From Alphaproteobacteria bacterium (GTDB lineage Bacteria > Pseudomonadota > Alphaproteobacteria > Rhodospirillales > Rhodospirillaceae): DNA of 32,887 nucleotides. The stretch spans positions 64,387 to 97,273 of the forward strand of contig JAUVUZ010000013.1 in the NCBI GenBank assembly GCA_030604885.1, given 5' to 3'. Positions 7,870-16,222 of the stretch are shown in pieces (position 1 is the stretch's first letter; each line of letters begins with the position of its first letter). The notes beneath the pieces are model-generated. The model ran no database searches. It worked only from the letters and a program-made list of their open reading frames with translations, and had not been told where the DNA came from. The position numbers and the translations under genes were made by a program.

Positions 7870-8933
7870 CCGGGATCGAGACACGCTACGCCCTCGCGGA
7901 CCTCGAACGCTTCAGCCGCCAGGCCTTCCTCGCCGCCGGGGCGGACGAGGACACCGCCCGCGCCGCCACCCGCGCGATGATGCACGGCACGAGCATCGGC
8001 ATCGACAGCCACGGCATCCGCTTCCTTCCCCATTATGTCGAAACCGTCGCCCGCGGCCGCTGCAACGGCCGCCCGCAGATGAAGATCGTCCGCCGCTTCG
8101 GCGCGGTGGCGACGCTCGACGCCGACTACGGCCACGGCGCGCTCGCCACCTATCGCGCCGTGGATCTCGCCTGCGAGATGGCCGAAACCCACGGCATCGG
8201 CGCGGTGGGGGTGCAGAAAAGCTCGCACTTCGGCTCCGGCGGCGCGTTCGCCGTGGCGGCGGCGGAGCGGGGCATGATCGGCGTGGTGATGTGCAACACC
8301 GACAGCTTCGTGCGGCTGCACGACGGCGCCGCGCGCTTCCACGGCACCAACCCGATCTCGTGCGCCATCCCCAGCCCCGGCGAGCGCCCGTGGCTGCTCG
8401 ACATGGCGACCAGCTCGATCCCGCGCAACCGGGTGATGCTCTACCAGACCCTCGGCAAGAGCCTGCCCGAGGGTGTCGCCTCGGACTCCCTCGGCGAGGA
8501 CACGGCCGACCCCCACCGCGTCGACATGCTGGCGCCGATGGGCGGGGCGTTCGGCTTCAAGGGCGCGGCCCTCGCCGGGATGATCGAGATCTTCTCGGCG
8601 GTGCTGACCGCCCAGCAGTTGAGCTTCGAACTCGCGCCGATGTTCGAGAACCTCGACGAGCCGCGCGACATGGGCACCTTCGTGATGGCGGTAAGGCCCG
8701 ACGCGTTCGTCGAGCCGCACGCCTTCGACGCCGGGATGCGGCGCTACGTCGACGCCCTGCGCGCCTCGCCCGCCCGCGCCGGATGCCGGGTGCTCGCCCC
8801 CGGCGACCGCGAATGGCAGGAGGCGGACGCCCGCGTCGCCGAAGGCGCGCCGCTCGCGCCCGAGGCCCTGAAGGAATTCGAAACCCTCGCCGCCCGCTAC
8901 GGCCTGGAGGTGCCGAAAGCGGTGGACGGGTGA
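7866..8933 (+). CDS. LDH2/malate-lactate dehydrogenase family oxidoreductase
   Basis: A 355-residue NAD(P)-dependent oxidoreductase of the LDH2 (type-2 malate/L-lactate dehydrogenase) fold, unrelated to classical MDH/LDH. Diagnostic features are the catalytic DSHG motif (His49), SSHFG (His121) and the GTNPISCAIPSP segment. The late AFGFKGAALAGMIEIF stretch is also typical. Members reduce or oxidise 2-keto/2-hydroxy acids such as malate, ureidoglycolate, 2,3-diketogulonate or sulfolactate; which one cannot be told here. The start ATG overlaps the SDR stop (ATGA). Together with the SDR and the TRAP importer it implies sequential oxidation or reduction of an imported hydroxy-acid. Confidence 0.92.
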   Translation: MTGIETRYALADLERFSRQAFLAAGADEDTARAATRAMMHGTSIGIDSHGIRFLPHYVETVARGRCNGRPQMKIVRRFGAVATLDADYGHGALATYRAVDLACEMAETHGIGAVGVQKSSHFGSGGAFAVAAAERGMIGVVMCNTDSFVRLHDGAARFHGTNPISCAIPSPGERPWLLDMATSSIPRNRVMLYQTLGKSLPEGVASDSLGEDTADPHRVDMLAPMGGAFGFKGAALAGMIEIFSAVLTAQQLSFELAPMFENLDEPRDMGTFVMAVRPDAFVEPHAFDAGMRRYVDALRASPARAGCRVLAPGDREWQEADARVAEGAPLAPEALKEFETLAARYGLEVPKAVDG

Positions 8934-9007
8934 GCCACGCCCGCGCAGAGTTGGGTCCGTTCGATCACGTGTCTGTTTCGGTTCAACGACAAAACGAGGA
9001 ACGACAG

Positions 9008-9997
9008 ATGATTTCGAAGACCACCAGCCTCGCCGCCACCGTCGCCCTCGGCATCGCCGTGCTGAGCGCGTCCGCCTTCGCGGCCGACACCTATACCCTG
9101 CGCTTCAACCACGTGCTCGGCCCGCGCGAGCCCTTCCACAAGGGCTTCCAGACCTGGGCCGACCGGGTTTCGCAGCGCACCAACGGCGGCCTCAAGATCG
9201 ACGTCTTCCACAGCGCCCAGCTCGGCGTCGAGGAAGACATCATCGAGCAGATGCGCCAGGGCGCCAACATCGGCCAGAACACCGACGCCGCGCGCCTCGG
9301 CATGTATGTGCCGAGCATGGCGGTGATCAACGCCCCCTATTTCGTCACCTCCGCCGCCGACGCCTACCGCCTGGCGGACAGCCCCACGGTCAAGGCGTGG
9401 GAGCGGGAGCTGGCCGACAAACACGGCCTCCAGGTGGTGTGCTTCGACTGGGTGCAGGGCTTCCGCAACTTCTACACCAAGAAGCCGGTGCGCACCCCGG
9501 CGGACCTCAAGGGCCTGCGCATCCGCACCCCGGCGGCGCCGATCTGGCAGGAATCCATCCGCGCCCTCGGCGCCGAGCCGGTGGCGCTCAACTTCGGCGA
9601 CGTCTACCCCGGCCTGCAACAGGGCGCCATCGACGGCGCCGAACTGGTCTACCCCAACATCACCGCGGGCAACCTGCGCGAGGTGATCACCCACGCCAAC
9701 GAGACCAAGCACATCCTCCTCGTCAACTTCGAGGTGGTGAGCGCCAAGTGGTTCAACGGCCTGCCCAAGGACTACCAGACCGCGCTGGTGGAGGAATGCC
9801 GCGCCGCCGGTCAGGAAACCTCGGCGGCGATCGAGGACGCCACCCAGAAGGCCAAGACCCAGCTCAAGGACAAGGGCATGACCATCGTCGAGGACGTGGA
9901 CATGGCGGCGTTCAAGACGGCGGGCGAAAAGGCCTACCAGGCCCTCGGCCTGACCGAGGCACGCGACAAGGTGTGGGGCGAACTGGGCCTCAAGTGA
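9008..9997 (+). CDS. dctP: TRAP transporter substrate-binding protein, DctP family
   Basis: A 329-residue periplasmic solute-binding protein with a cleavable signal peptide (hydrophobic to about residue 22, ASAFA then ADTYTL). The DctP fold is shown by YTLRFNHVLG, FHSAQLGVEEDIIEQM and the KGLRIRTP motif, whose Arg usually binds the substrate carboxylate. NFGDVYPGLQQGAIDGAE follows in the usual place. It delivers an organic acid to DctQ-DctM using the sodium gradient. It lies 74 bases after the LDH2 gene with its own ribosome site (ACGAGGAACGAC) and is followed closely by dctQ. Confidence 0.95.
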   Translation: MISKTTSLAATVALGIAVLSASAFAADTYTLRFNHVLGPREPFHKGFQTWADRVSQRTNGGLKIDVFHSAQLGVEEDIIEQMRQGANIGQNTDAARLGMYVPSMAVINAPYFVTSAADAYRLADSPTVKAWERELADKHGLQVVCFDWVQGFRNFYTKKPVRTPADLKGLRIRTPAAPIWQESIRALGAEPVALNFGDVYPGLQQGAIDGAELVYPNITAGNLREVITHANETKHILLVNFEVVSAKWFNGLPKDYQTALVEECRAAGQETSAAIEDATQKAKTQLKDKGMTIVEDVDMAAFKTAGEKAYQALGLTEARDKVWGELGLK

Positions 9998-10024
9998 GGC
10001 GCGGCAGGGTTCCGGGAGGATCGC

Positions 10025-10501
10025 ATGAACGTCGTCACGTGGTTGCGCCGACTGGAAGCGGTCGTCGCCGGAACCCTGCTCCTCGCGATGGTCGGGCTGA
10101 TCTTCGCGGGCGGCCTCGGCCGCATTCTCCATAGCCCGATCAACTGGACCATCGACCTCGCCACCTGCTGCTTCGCCTGGACCTGTTTCCTCTGCGGCAA
10201 CATCGCCTGGCGCAACAACACCCTGATGGCGGTGGACCTGCTCACCGCCCGCCTCTCCCCGGCGGCGCGGCGGGCGGTGACCTGGGCCAACCTGGCGCTG
10301 ATCGCGGCGTTCCTGGTCTACGTCGTCTACGCCGGGGCCGAACTCGCGTGGACCAGCCGCACCCGCACCTTCCAGGGAATTCCCGGGGTGAGCTATTCGT
10401 GGGTGACGATGAGCCTGCCGGTGGGCGCGGCGCTGCTGCTGCTCACCACCCTGCAGAAGGCCCGCGCCCTCGCCCGCGAGCCGCTGGCGCGGGAGGGTTG
10501 A
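10025..10501 (+). CDS. dctQ: TRAP transporter small membrane subunit, DctQ family
   Basis: A 158-residue protein with four predicted membrane helices (about residues 14-36, 44-67, 85-108 and 120-143). The conserved first-cytoplasmic-loop part NIAWRNNTLMAVDLL is typical of DctQ. It pairs with DctM to form the membrane part of the TRAP importer. A GGGAGGATCGC ribosome site precedes the start, and it is separated from dctM by only 4 bases. Confidence 0.93.
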   Translation: MNVVTWLRRLEAVVAGTLLLAMVGLIFAGGLGRILHSPINWTIDLATCCFAWTCFLCGNIAWRNNTLMAVDLLTARLSPAARRAVTWANLALIAAFLVYVVYAGAELAWTSRTRTFQGIPGVSYSWVTMSLPVGAALLLLTTLQKARALAREPLAREG

Positions 10502-10505
10502 CGCG

Positions 10506-11789
10506 ATGCTGATCGTCGCCGTCGCCTTCGTCATCCTGATGCTGATGGGCATGCCGCTCGCCTTCGCCATCGGCATTTCCGGCTCGCTGTTCTTCGTCCA
10601 GCATCCCGAGCTGCCGTTCACCATTCCGGTGCAGGTGACGGTGTCGCAAACCCAGAACTTCGCGCTGCTGGCGATCCCGCTGTTCATCCTCGCGGGCAAC
10701 TTCATGAACCGGGCGGGCATCACCGAGCGCCTGCTCGACCTCGCCTCCGCCCTCACCGGCCACCTGCGCGGCGGCCTGGCGCAAATCTCCCTCGCCCTTT
10801 CGGCGCTGATGGGCAGCGTCTCCGGCTCGGCCATCGCCGACGCGGCGATGCAGTCGCGGCTGCTGGGCGACGGCATGATCCGGCGCGGCTTCACCCGGGG
10901 CTTCGCCGCCGGGGTGATCTCGTTCGGCTCGGTGCTGACGCCGCTGGTGCCGCCCGGCATCGGCATGATCCTCTACGGCACCATCGGCCAGGTATCGATC
11001 GGCCGCCTGTTCGCCGCCGGGCTGACGGTGGCGGTGGCGATGTGGCTGGCGCTGGCGCTCACCGCCTCGCTCACCGCCCGCCGCCGCGCCTACCCCACCG
11101 AGCGCCCCGCGCGCGCCAGCCTGGGCGAGATGGGCCACGCCGCGCGGCTCGGCGTCTGGGCGCTGCTGTTCCCGGTGTTCCTGATCGTCGGCCTGCGCGC
11201 CGGGCTGTTCACGCCGTCGGAAATCGGCGCGGTGGCGGTGCTCTACGCGGTGTTCGTCGGCGTGCTGATCCACCGCAAGATGAAGCTCAAGGGCTTCGTC
11301 GAAGGGCTGGAGAGCAGCCTCTCGGACATCGGCGCGGTGATGTTCCTGATCGCGCTCTCGGCGATCTTCTCCTACGGCATCGTCCTCGACCGGGTGCCCG
11401 AGGTGATCGCCAACCTGCTGCTCGGCGCCACCGAGAACGTCACCCTGGTGATGATCCTGATCGCCCTGGTGGTGGTGCTGGCCGGGTTCTTCGTCGACGC
11501 CACGGTGCTGATCATCATGCTCACCCCCATCGTGCTGCCGGTGGTGCAGGAGCTGGGCGGCGATTCCGTCCACTTCGGCATGGTGTTCATCGTCGCCGCC
11601 ACCATCGGCAACTTCACCCCGCCGGTGGGCGCGGCGATGTATGCGGTGTGCTCGATCCTGCGCTGCCCGATGGGGGAATACTGGAGCGAATCCGTGCCGC
11701 TGTTCCTCGCCGTCACCGGCGTCGCGGTGCTGATCGCCCTCGCCCCCGGGCTGGTGCTGTTCCTCCCCAACCTAATCTTCGGCGGATAG
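10506..11789 (+). CDS. dctM: TRAP transporter large permease, DctM family
   Basis: A 427-residue polytopic permease, the usual DctM length, with about a dozen hydrophobic segments. Family motifs include MGMPLAFAIGISG at the N terminus, AIPLFILAGNFMNRAGIT and MGSVSGSAIADAAM. The signature VLTPLVPPGIGMILYG and the C-terminal repeat counterpart NFTPPVGAAMYAVC are present. This subunit forms the sodium-coupled path for the acid bound by DctP. It is the last clear gene of the 7126-11789 operon. Confidence 0.95.
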   Translation: MLIVAVAFVILMLMGMPLAFAIGISGSLFFVQHPELPFTIPVQVTVSQTQNFALLAIPLFILAGNFMNRAGITERLLDLASALTGHLRGGLAQISLALSALMGSVSGSAIADAAMQSRLLGDGMIRRGFTRGFAAGVISFGSVLTPLVPPGIGMILYGTIGQVSIGRLFAAGLTVAVAMWLALALTASLTARRRAYPTERPARASLGEMGHAARLGVWALLFPVFLIVGLRAGLFTPSEIGAVAVLYAVFVGVLIHRKMKLKGFVEGLESSLSDIGAVMFLIALSAIFSYGIVLDRVPEVIANLLLGATENVTLVMILIALVVVLAGFFVDATVLIIMLTPIVLPVVQELGGDSVHFGMVFIVAATIGNFTPPVGAAMYAVCSILRCPMGEYWSESVPLFLAVTGVAVLIALAPGLVLFLPNLIFGG

Positions 11790-11853
11790 CGCGCCGCCGC
11801 AGTTCCGCCGGATTCCCCGAGGAGAGTCGAAACCCTGGGGAAAGGGGGACGCG

Positions 11854-12534
11854 ATGACACCGACGACGAGGGGCGCGCTCGTCTGCTGCGCCGTGGCGCT
11901 GCTGGCGGCGTGCGCGGCCGGGCCGAATCCCGGCACCACCTACCCGACCTCGCGCAAGACCCCGGGCTTTTCCGTGCTCTACCTCTCGCGCCTCGCCCAT
12001 CCGGTGGAGGTCTCGACCTCCGGCCACACTCTCCTCGACCTCGCCCGGCCCGCCAACTCGGTGAAGATCGCCGCGCGCACGCCCCGGGCCGCGGAGGTCG
12101 ATTCCCGCATCGGCCGCGCCGACCAGGCGTTCGCCGCCGAACTCCGCGACCTGCTCGCCGGACCGGCGCGGGGACCGGCGCACGGCTTCGAGACCCGCAG
12201 GCTCGACGGCGTCGACGCCAAGGAGATTGCCGCCGAGGTCGAGGCCAACCGCTTCACCAGCGACGATCTGCTGGTGATCTGGCCCAACCGTTCCGACCTC
12301 GCCTGCGCCGACGCCCTGGGCGGCGGCTCGGCGTGCGAGGTGCGGTTGAGCTTCATGGCGATTCTCTACGACGGCGAGACCATGGAACGGCTGTGGAGCG
12401 GCCTCTCCGGCGCGGCGATGCAGAAAGACAGTGCAATGGGCTTCCGCGACGACCCGGCCCGCCCGCGCGAGGCCACGCAGCGGGTGTGGAGCGACCTCCT
12501 CGCGCAGATGCGCACCGCCGGAATCGTCGACTGA
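11854..12534 (+). CDS. Putative lipoprotein, unknown function
   Basis: A 226-residue protein with a lipoprotein signal peptide whose lipobox LAAC ends at Cys20. The mature part begins with a Pro/Thr/Ser-rich segment and continues as a mixed alpha/beta domain. It contains a Cys pair (ACADALGGGSAC) next to a beta-strand-like VRLSFMAILYDGETMERLWSG, a pattern of secreted outer-membrane-associated lipoproteins. I recognise no family. The start at 11854 has a GAAAGGGGGACG ribosome site. It follows dctM by 64 bases on the same strand and could be read through from it, but nothing else ties it to uptake. Confidence 0.75.
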   Translation: MTPTTRGALVCCAVALLAACAAGPNPGTTYPTSRKTPGFSVLYLSRLAHPVEVSTSGHTLLDLARPANSVKIAARTPRAAEVDSRIGRADQAFAAELRDLLAGPARGPAHGFETRRLDGVDAKEIAAEVEANRFTSDDLLVIWPNRSDLACADALGGGSACEVRLSFMAILYDGETMERLWSGLSGAAMQKDSAMGFRDDPARPREATQRVWSDLLAQMRTAGIVD

Positions 12535-12561
12535 CGATCCCTCGCCTGCCGGAGAACGACT

Positions 12562-12587
12562 TCCCGGCGCCGGTCCTTGGGCCGGGA
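12562..12587. terminator. Possible bidirectional hairpin between convergent genes
   Basis: TCCCGGC (12562-12568) can pair with GCCGGGA (12581-12587) across a 12-base loop between the converging lipoprotein and carboxylesterase genes. There is no T-tract on either side, so it may only be a weak or rho-assisted stop. Confidence 0.25.
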
Positions 12588-12645
12588 TCGGCGGCGGAGG
12601 TGGGCGTGCGTTTCCACCGATGGCAGCGCTACGCGCGGTCGCGCA

Positions 12646-14199
12646 TCAGAACGCGACGTTCTTCCACAGATCCCGTGTCGCCTTCTCCGGATCGGTGACG
12701 AGGCGCGAAGTGGCGTCGAAGCGTTTGGTCGTCCGGGTGGCGAGGTCGTAGGCCGGCCAGCCGGGATCGCCGGTCTTGGCGAAGGCGACCCAGGCGCCGT
12801 GCATCGCCTCGGCCAGCGCGGTCGGCGGATTGGGGCCGATGAAGGTTTTGGCCTGCTCCGAGGTCAGGGTGTCGAAGCTGAACGGCACGTCGACGAAATG
12901 CGCCGCCCCCAGCCGACCGCCGAACGCCGGCGACCGCCAGGAGAAATTGTAGTGCCACGTCTTCCGCCCGGCGGCGCGCAGTTCGGCGATGCGGAGCGCC
13001 GGCATGCGGAACGTGTAGTCGGACTGGAGCGCGGCGAAGAGATCGCCGGTGGTGCCGTTGGCCGGATCGGCCCGGTAGACGTCGAGCGTGTCGGCGGGGA
13101 GATTCAGGTCGCCGACAAACTGGTCGACCGCCGCCTGCGGAACGTGATCGACGGCACCGCCCGGCACCATGTAGAGACGCGCTTCCTCGTCGGTGCTGCC
13201 GACGATCACCGGGACGCCGGGCTTGGGTCCGCGCGCCAGCATCTCGATCGGCGAGGCGTCGAGCACGTCGCCGTCGATCACCGGCAGGAAGGCGGTGCCG
13301 CCGAGCGACAGCCTGCCCCAGGTCGCGCGGTCCTTGATCGCCGCCATCAAGGCCGTGCCGGCCTCGATCAGCTTATCCAGCGGCACTCCGGCGAGTCCGG
13401 CGACCGTCGGCGCGACGCCGAGCCCGTTGGCGAAGACGCCGGTCAGCCGCGCGGCGTCGGCGCCGGTCATCGCCTGCATCGGCGGACTCTGGAGGATGGC
13501 GCGCTGGAACAATCCTTCGGTCTTCGGCGTGGCGAGCAGGATGGCGACGCTTTCCGCCCCGGCCGACTGGCCGAACAGCGTGACGTTGGCGGCATCGCCG
13601 CCGAAGGCCGCGATATTGTCGCGCACCCACGCGAGCGCCGCGATCTGGTCGAGGAGGCCGCGGTTCGCCGGTGCGCCGTCGATCGCCATGAAGCCGTCGA
13701 CGCCGACGCGATAGTTGACCGTCACCACGACGATGCCAGCGGCGGCGAAGCGCGAACCGTCATAGGCCGATTCGCTGGCGTCGCCCCGGACGAAGGCGCC
13801 GCCGGGGATCCACACCATGACCGGCAGCCCCTTGGCCGCCGGGTCCGGCGTCCAAACGTTGAGCGTCAGATCGTCGGCGCCGCCGAATAACACCGGCGTC
13901 CGGTCGCGGCTCGGCTGGGGCGGCGGCGGGCCGAAGGCCGAAGCGTCGCGAATGCCGTCCCAGGGCGCAACCGGCTTCGGCGCCTGAAAGCGCGTCGCCG
14001 CCGTGAACGGGTTGGCGGCGTAGGGAATCCGCCTGAACGACGCCACCCCTGCCGCGCTCGTCCCGCGCACGCGGCCGGAGCGGAGGGTGACCACCGGCTG
14101 GCCGCCGGCGGCCATCGCGGGGGCGACGCGAAGCGTCAAGGCAAGCACCGACGCCATGCCGGCGCCGAACGCGGCGCGACGCGACAAAAGGAACGACAT
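12646..14199 (-). CDS. Secreted type-B carboxylesterase (alpha/beta hydrolase)
   Basis: A 517-residue ester hydrolase of the carboxylesterase type-B / cholinesterase family. The start at 14199 follows a GGGAG ribosome site and begins a signal peptide (SRRAAFGAG..AMA, Tat-like but imperfect; cleavage about residue 30). The oxyanion-hole motif GGAF (133-136) is present. The nucleophile Ser212 lies in GQSAGAES, the acid is probably Glu338 (STDEEA) and the base His434 (GAAHFVDVPFSF). It should hydrolyse carboxylic esters in the periplasm or outside. Its codon usage looks less extreme than its neighbours' and it is isolated between convergent and same-strand unrelated genes, which hints at acquisition by transfer. 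Confidence 0.92.
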   Translation of the reverse strand: MSFLLSRRAAFGAGMASVLALTLRVAPAMAAGGQPVVTLRSGRVRGTSAAGVASFRRIPYAANPFTAATRFQAPKPVAPWDGIRDASAFGPPPPQPSRDRTPVLFGGADDLTLNVWTPDPAAKGLPVMVWIPGGAFVRGDASESAYDGSRFAAAGIVVVTVNYRVGVDGFMAIDGAPANRGLLDQIAALAWVRDNIAAFGGDAANVTLFGQSAGAESVAILLATPKTEGLFQRAILQSPPMQAMTGADAARLTGVFANGLGVAPTVAGLAGVPLDKLIEAGTALMAAIKDRATWGRLSLGGTAFLPVIDGDVLDASPIEMLARGPKPGVPVIVGSTDEEARLYMVPGGAVDHVPQAAVDQFVGDLNLPADTLDVYRADPANGTTGDLFAALQSDYTFRMPALRIAELRAAGRKTWHYNFSWRSPAFGGRLGAAHFVDVPFSFDTLTSEQAKTFIGPNPPTALAEAMHGAWVAFAKTGDPGWPAYDLATRTTKRFDATSRLVTDPEKATRDLWKNVAF

Positions 14200-14356
14200 C
14201 CCATTCTCCCGAATCCAAGACAACATCAGACTCGCCGCCCGGCAACCCATGCCGCCGGACCGATGCTGCCCGTAGTCTTATCATCCATGGACCCGGCGAT
14301 GGCGGAAGAAAGTGTAACCAAATGCAACAGGCACCTCGTGGACTCCACGGCCGGAT

Positions 14357-15229
14357 TCAGGCGACCCGGGTGAAATCCACCGACATCATCACGCCGAGGG
14401 CCATGATCGTGACGATCGAACACAGGAACACCCGCTTCGCCCACTGGGCGTCGCTCTCCCCGGCGGCGCGCTTGAGCGCGATGGCGAACCAGTAGCCGCC
14501 CGCCGCCAGCGCCACCGCGCCGTAGGCCCAGCCCGCCCAGCCGCCCCAGGCGAGCGCCACCGCCGCCAGGGTGAAGGCGAAGATGGTGGCGACGATCTGC
14601 CGCTTCGCCGCTGGCATGCCGCGCGCGATCGGCGACACCGGCAGCCCGGCGGCGGCGAAATCCTTGAGGCGGAAGATCGCGATGGCGTCGGAATGGGGGA
14701 TCTGCCACAGGGCGTAGATCAGGAACAGCAGCGCCGCGCCGCCGTCGAAGCGCCCGGCGGCGGCGCAATAGCCGATCACCGGCGGCGCCGCCCCGGCGAG
14801 GCTGCCGATCCAGATGCCGTGGACCGAGCGGCGCTTGAACCACAGGGAATAGAGGCCGACGTAGACCGCCCAGCCCATCGCCGCGAAGCCCACCGCCCAG
14901 GCGTTGGTCCAGGCCGCCAGCACGCCGAAGCCCGCCGCGCCCATCAGGGCCGCCCAGGCGAGGGCGAGGCCCGGGGTGGCGCGGCCGGTGACCAGGGCGC
15001 GGCCGCGGGTGCGCTCCATCCGCGCGTCGATGTCGCGGTCGATGACGTTGTTGACGGCGCAGCCCGACCCCACCACCAGCGCCACCCCCGCCGCCATCGC
15101 GGCGAACGGCACCGGCTGCACCTCGCCCCGCGCGGCGAGGAGGAATCCGCCCACCGCCGCCACCAGGTTGCCGAACACGATGCCCGGCTTGGCGAGTTCG
15201 GCCAGGACCGGGAGGTCGCGTTTCCTCAC
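14357..15229 (-). CDS. cyoE: Protoheme IX farnesyltransferase (heme O synthase)
   Basis: A 290-residue polytopic UbiA-family prenyltransferase that converts heme B to heme O for the bo3-type oxidase encoded by the preceding genes. The Asp-rich site NNVIDRDIDARMERTRGR is typical, as are KPGIVFGNLVAAVGGF and the late QIPHSDAIAIFRLKDF motif. I place the start at GTG 15229, which overlaps the cyoD stop (GTGA) and gives the normal N terminus; the longer open frame would run far into cyoD. It is the last gene of cyoABCDE. Confidence 0.93.
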   Translation of the reverse strand: MRKRDLPVLAELAKPGIVFGNLVAAVGGFLLAARGEVQPVPFAAMAAGVALVVGSGCAVNNVIDRDIDARMERTRGRALVTGRATPGLALAWAALMGAAGFGVLAAWTNAWAVGFAAMGWAVYVGLYSLWFKRRSVHGIWIGSLAGAAPPVIGYCAAAGRFDGGAALLFLIYALWQIPHSDAIAIFRLKDFAAAGLPVSPIARGMPAAKRQIVATIFAFTLAAVALAWGGWAGWAYGAVALAAGGYWFAIALKRAAGESDAQWAKRVFLCSIVTIMALGVMMSVDFTRVA

Positions 15230-15582
15230 CCCTCGATCCCCATGCCCATCACGTCGTGGGCGAGGTGGCTCATGATCCACAGCGAGCCGCCCACCAGGAT
15301 CGCGACGATCAGGATGGTGAAATAGAGGGAAATGAAGTTCCAGCGCTCGGAGCGGCGGTCGAGGTGGAGGAAGTAGTACATCTGCACCACGATCTGCACC
15401 ACCGCCAGGATCACGATGGCGGCGAGGGTCAGCTCCCGCGACAGCACCGGCCGCATCACCAGCGCGAACGCCGCCACGGTGAGCAGCGCCGAGAGCGCGA
15501 ACCCGAGAGTGTAGCTGCCGACGCTGCCGTGGCTCGCCTGGGAATCGTGGGCGGTGCGGGCGGTGGGGGTGTCGTCATGCAT
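15226..15582 (-). CDS. cyoD: Cytochrome bo3-type quinol oxidase subunit IV
   Basis: A 118-residue membrane protein with three hydrophobic helices and the CyoD hallmarks GSYTLGFALSALLTV and QIVVQMYYFLHLD. It stabilises the CuB-containing core. It overlaps the cyoC end by 8 bases and the cyoE start by 4, so it is embedded in a translationally coupled operon. Confidence 0.94.
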   Translation of the reverse strand: MHDDTPTARTAHDSQASHGSVGSYTLGFALSALLTVAAFALVMRPVLSRELTLAAIVILAVVQIVVQMYYFLHLDRRSERWNFISLYFTILIVAILVGGSLWIMSHLAHDVMGMGIEG

Positions 15583-16222
15583 GGTTCAGCACTCCGAGCA
15601 GGTAGACGATGGTGAACACGCAGATCCACACCACGTCGAGAAAGTGCCAGAACAGCGACAGGCACATCAGCCGCCGCAGCACCGCCTCCTCGAAGCCGTA
15701 GAGGACCACCTGCGCCATCATCGCGACGATCCACGCCAGACCGGCGGCGACGTGGATGCCGTGGGTGCCGACGAGGCCGAAGAACCCGGAGAGGAAGGCG
15801 CTGCGCTGCGGCCCCGCGCCCTCGGCGACGAACTTGCCGAACTCGTGCAGCTCCATGCCGAGGAACCCGGCGCCGAAGGCGAAGGTGACGGCGAGCCACA
15901 GCAGCGTCGCCCGCCGCCGCCCGGCCCGCGCCGCCAGCATGCCGTAGCCGAAGGTGACGCTGCTGAACAGCAGCAGGAAGGTTTCGGTGAGCACGAACGG
16001 CAGCTCGAACAGCTCGCCCGGGGTCGGCCCGCCCGCGGTGTTGGGCGCGAGCACGGCGTAGACGGCGAACAGGGTGCCGAACAGCACGCAGTCGCTCATC
16101 AGGTAGACCCAGAAGCCGAACACCGTGGTGCTGGTGGCCTCGCTCTCGCCGTGCTCGTGCCCGTGGTCGTGGTGGGCGGCGGCGGGCGCGCGCAGGGAAT
16201 ATTCGCCGGGGCGTTCGATCAT
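15575..16222 (-). CDS. cyoC: Cytochrome bo3-type quinol oxidase subunit III
   Basis: A 215-residue subunit III with five predicted membrane helices. Family motifs include [37 protein letters not shown] and [14 protein letters not shown] (motif parts). The extreme N terminus is His-rich (HHDHGHEH). The start at 16222 overlaps the cyoB stop by 4 bases; the longer frame upstream only reads through cyoB in another frame. Confidence 0.95.
   Translation of the reverse strand: MIERPGEYSLRAPAAAHHDHGHEHGESEATSTTVFGFWVYLMSDCVLFGTLFAVYAVLAPNTAGGPTPGELFELPFVLTETFLLLFSSVTFGYGMLAARAGRRRATLLWLAVTFAFGAGFLGMELHEFGKFVAEGAGPQRSAFLSGFFGLVGTHGIHVAAGLAWIVAMMAQVVLYGFEEAVLRRLMCLSLFWHFLDVVWICVFTIVYLLGVLNHA

Noticed and set aside
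11813-11842. TTCCCC/GGGGAA hairpin after dctM
   Set aside because: The stem is only 6 base pairs with an 18-base loop and no T-tract; not convincing as a terminator.
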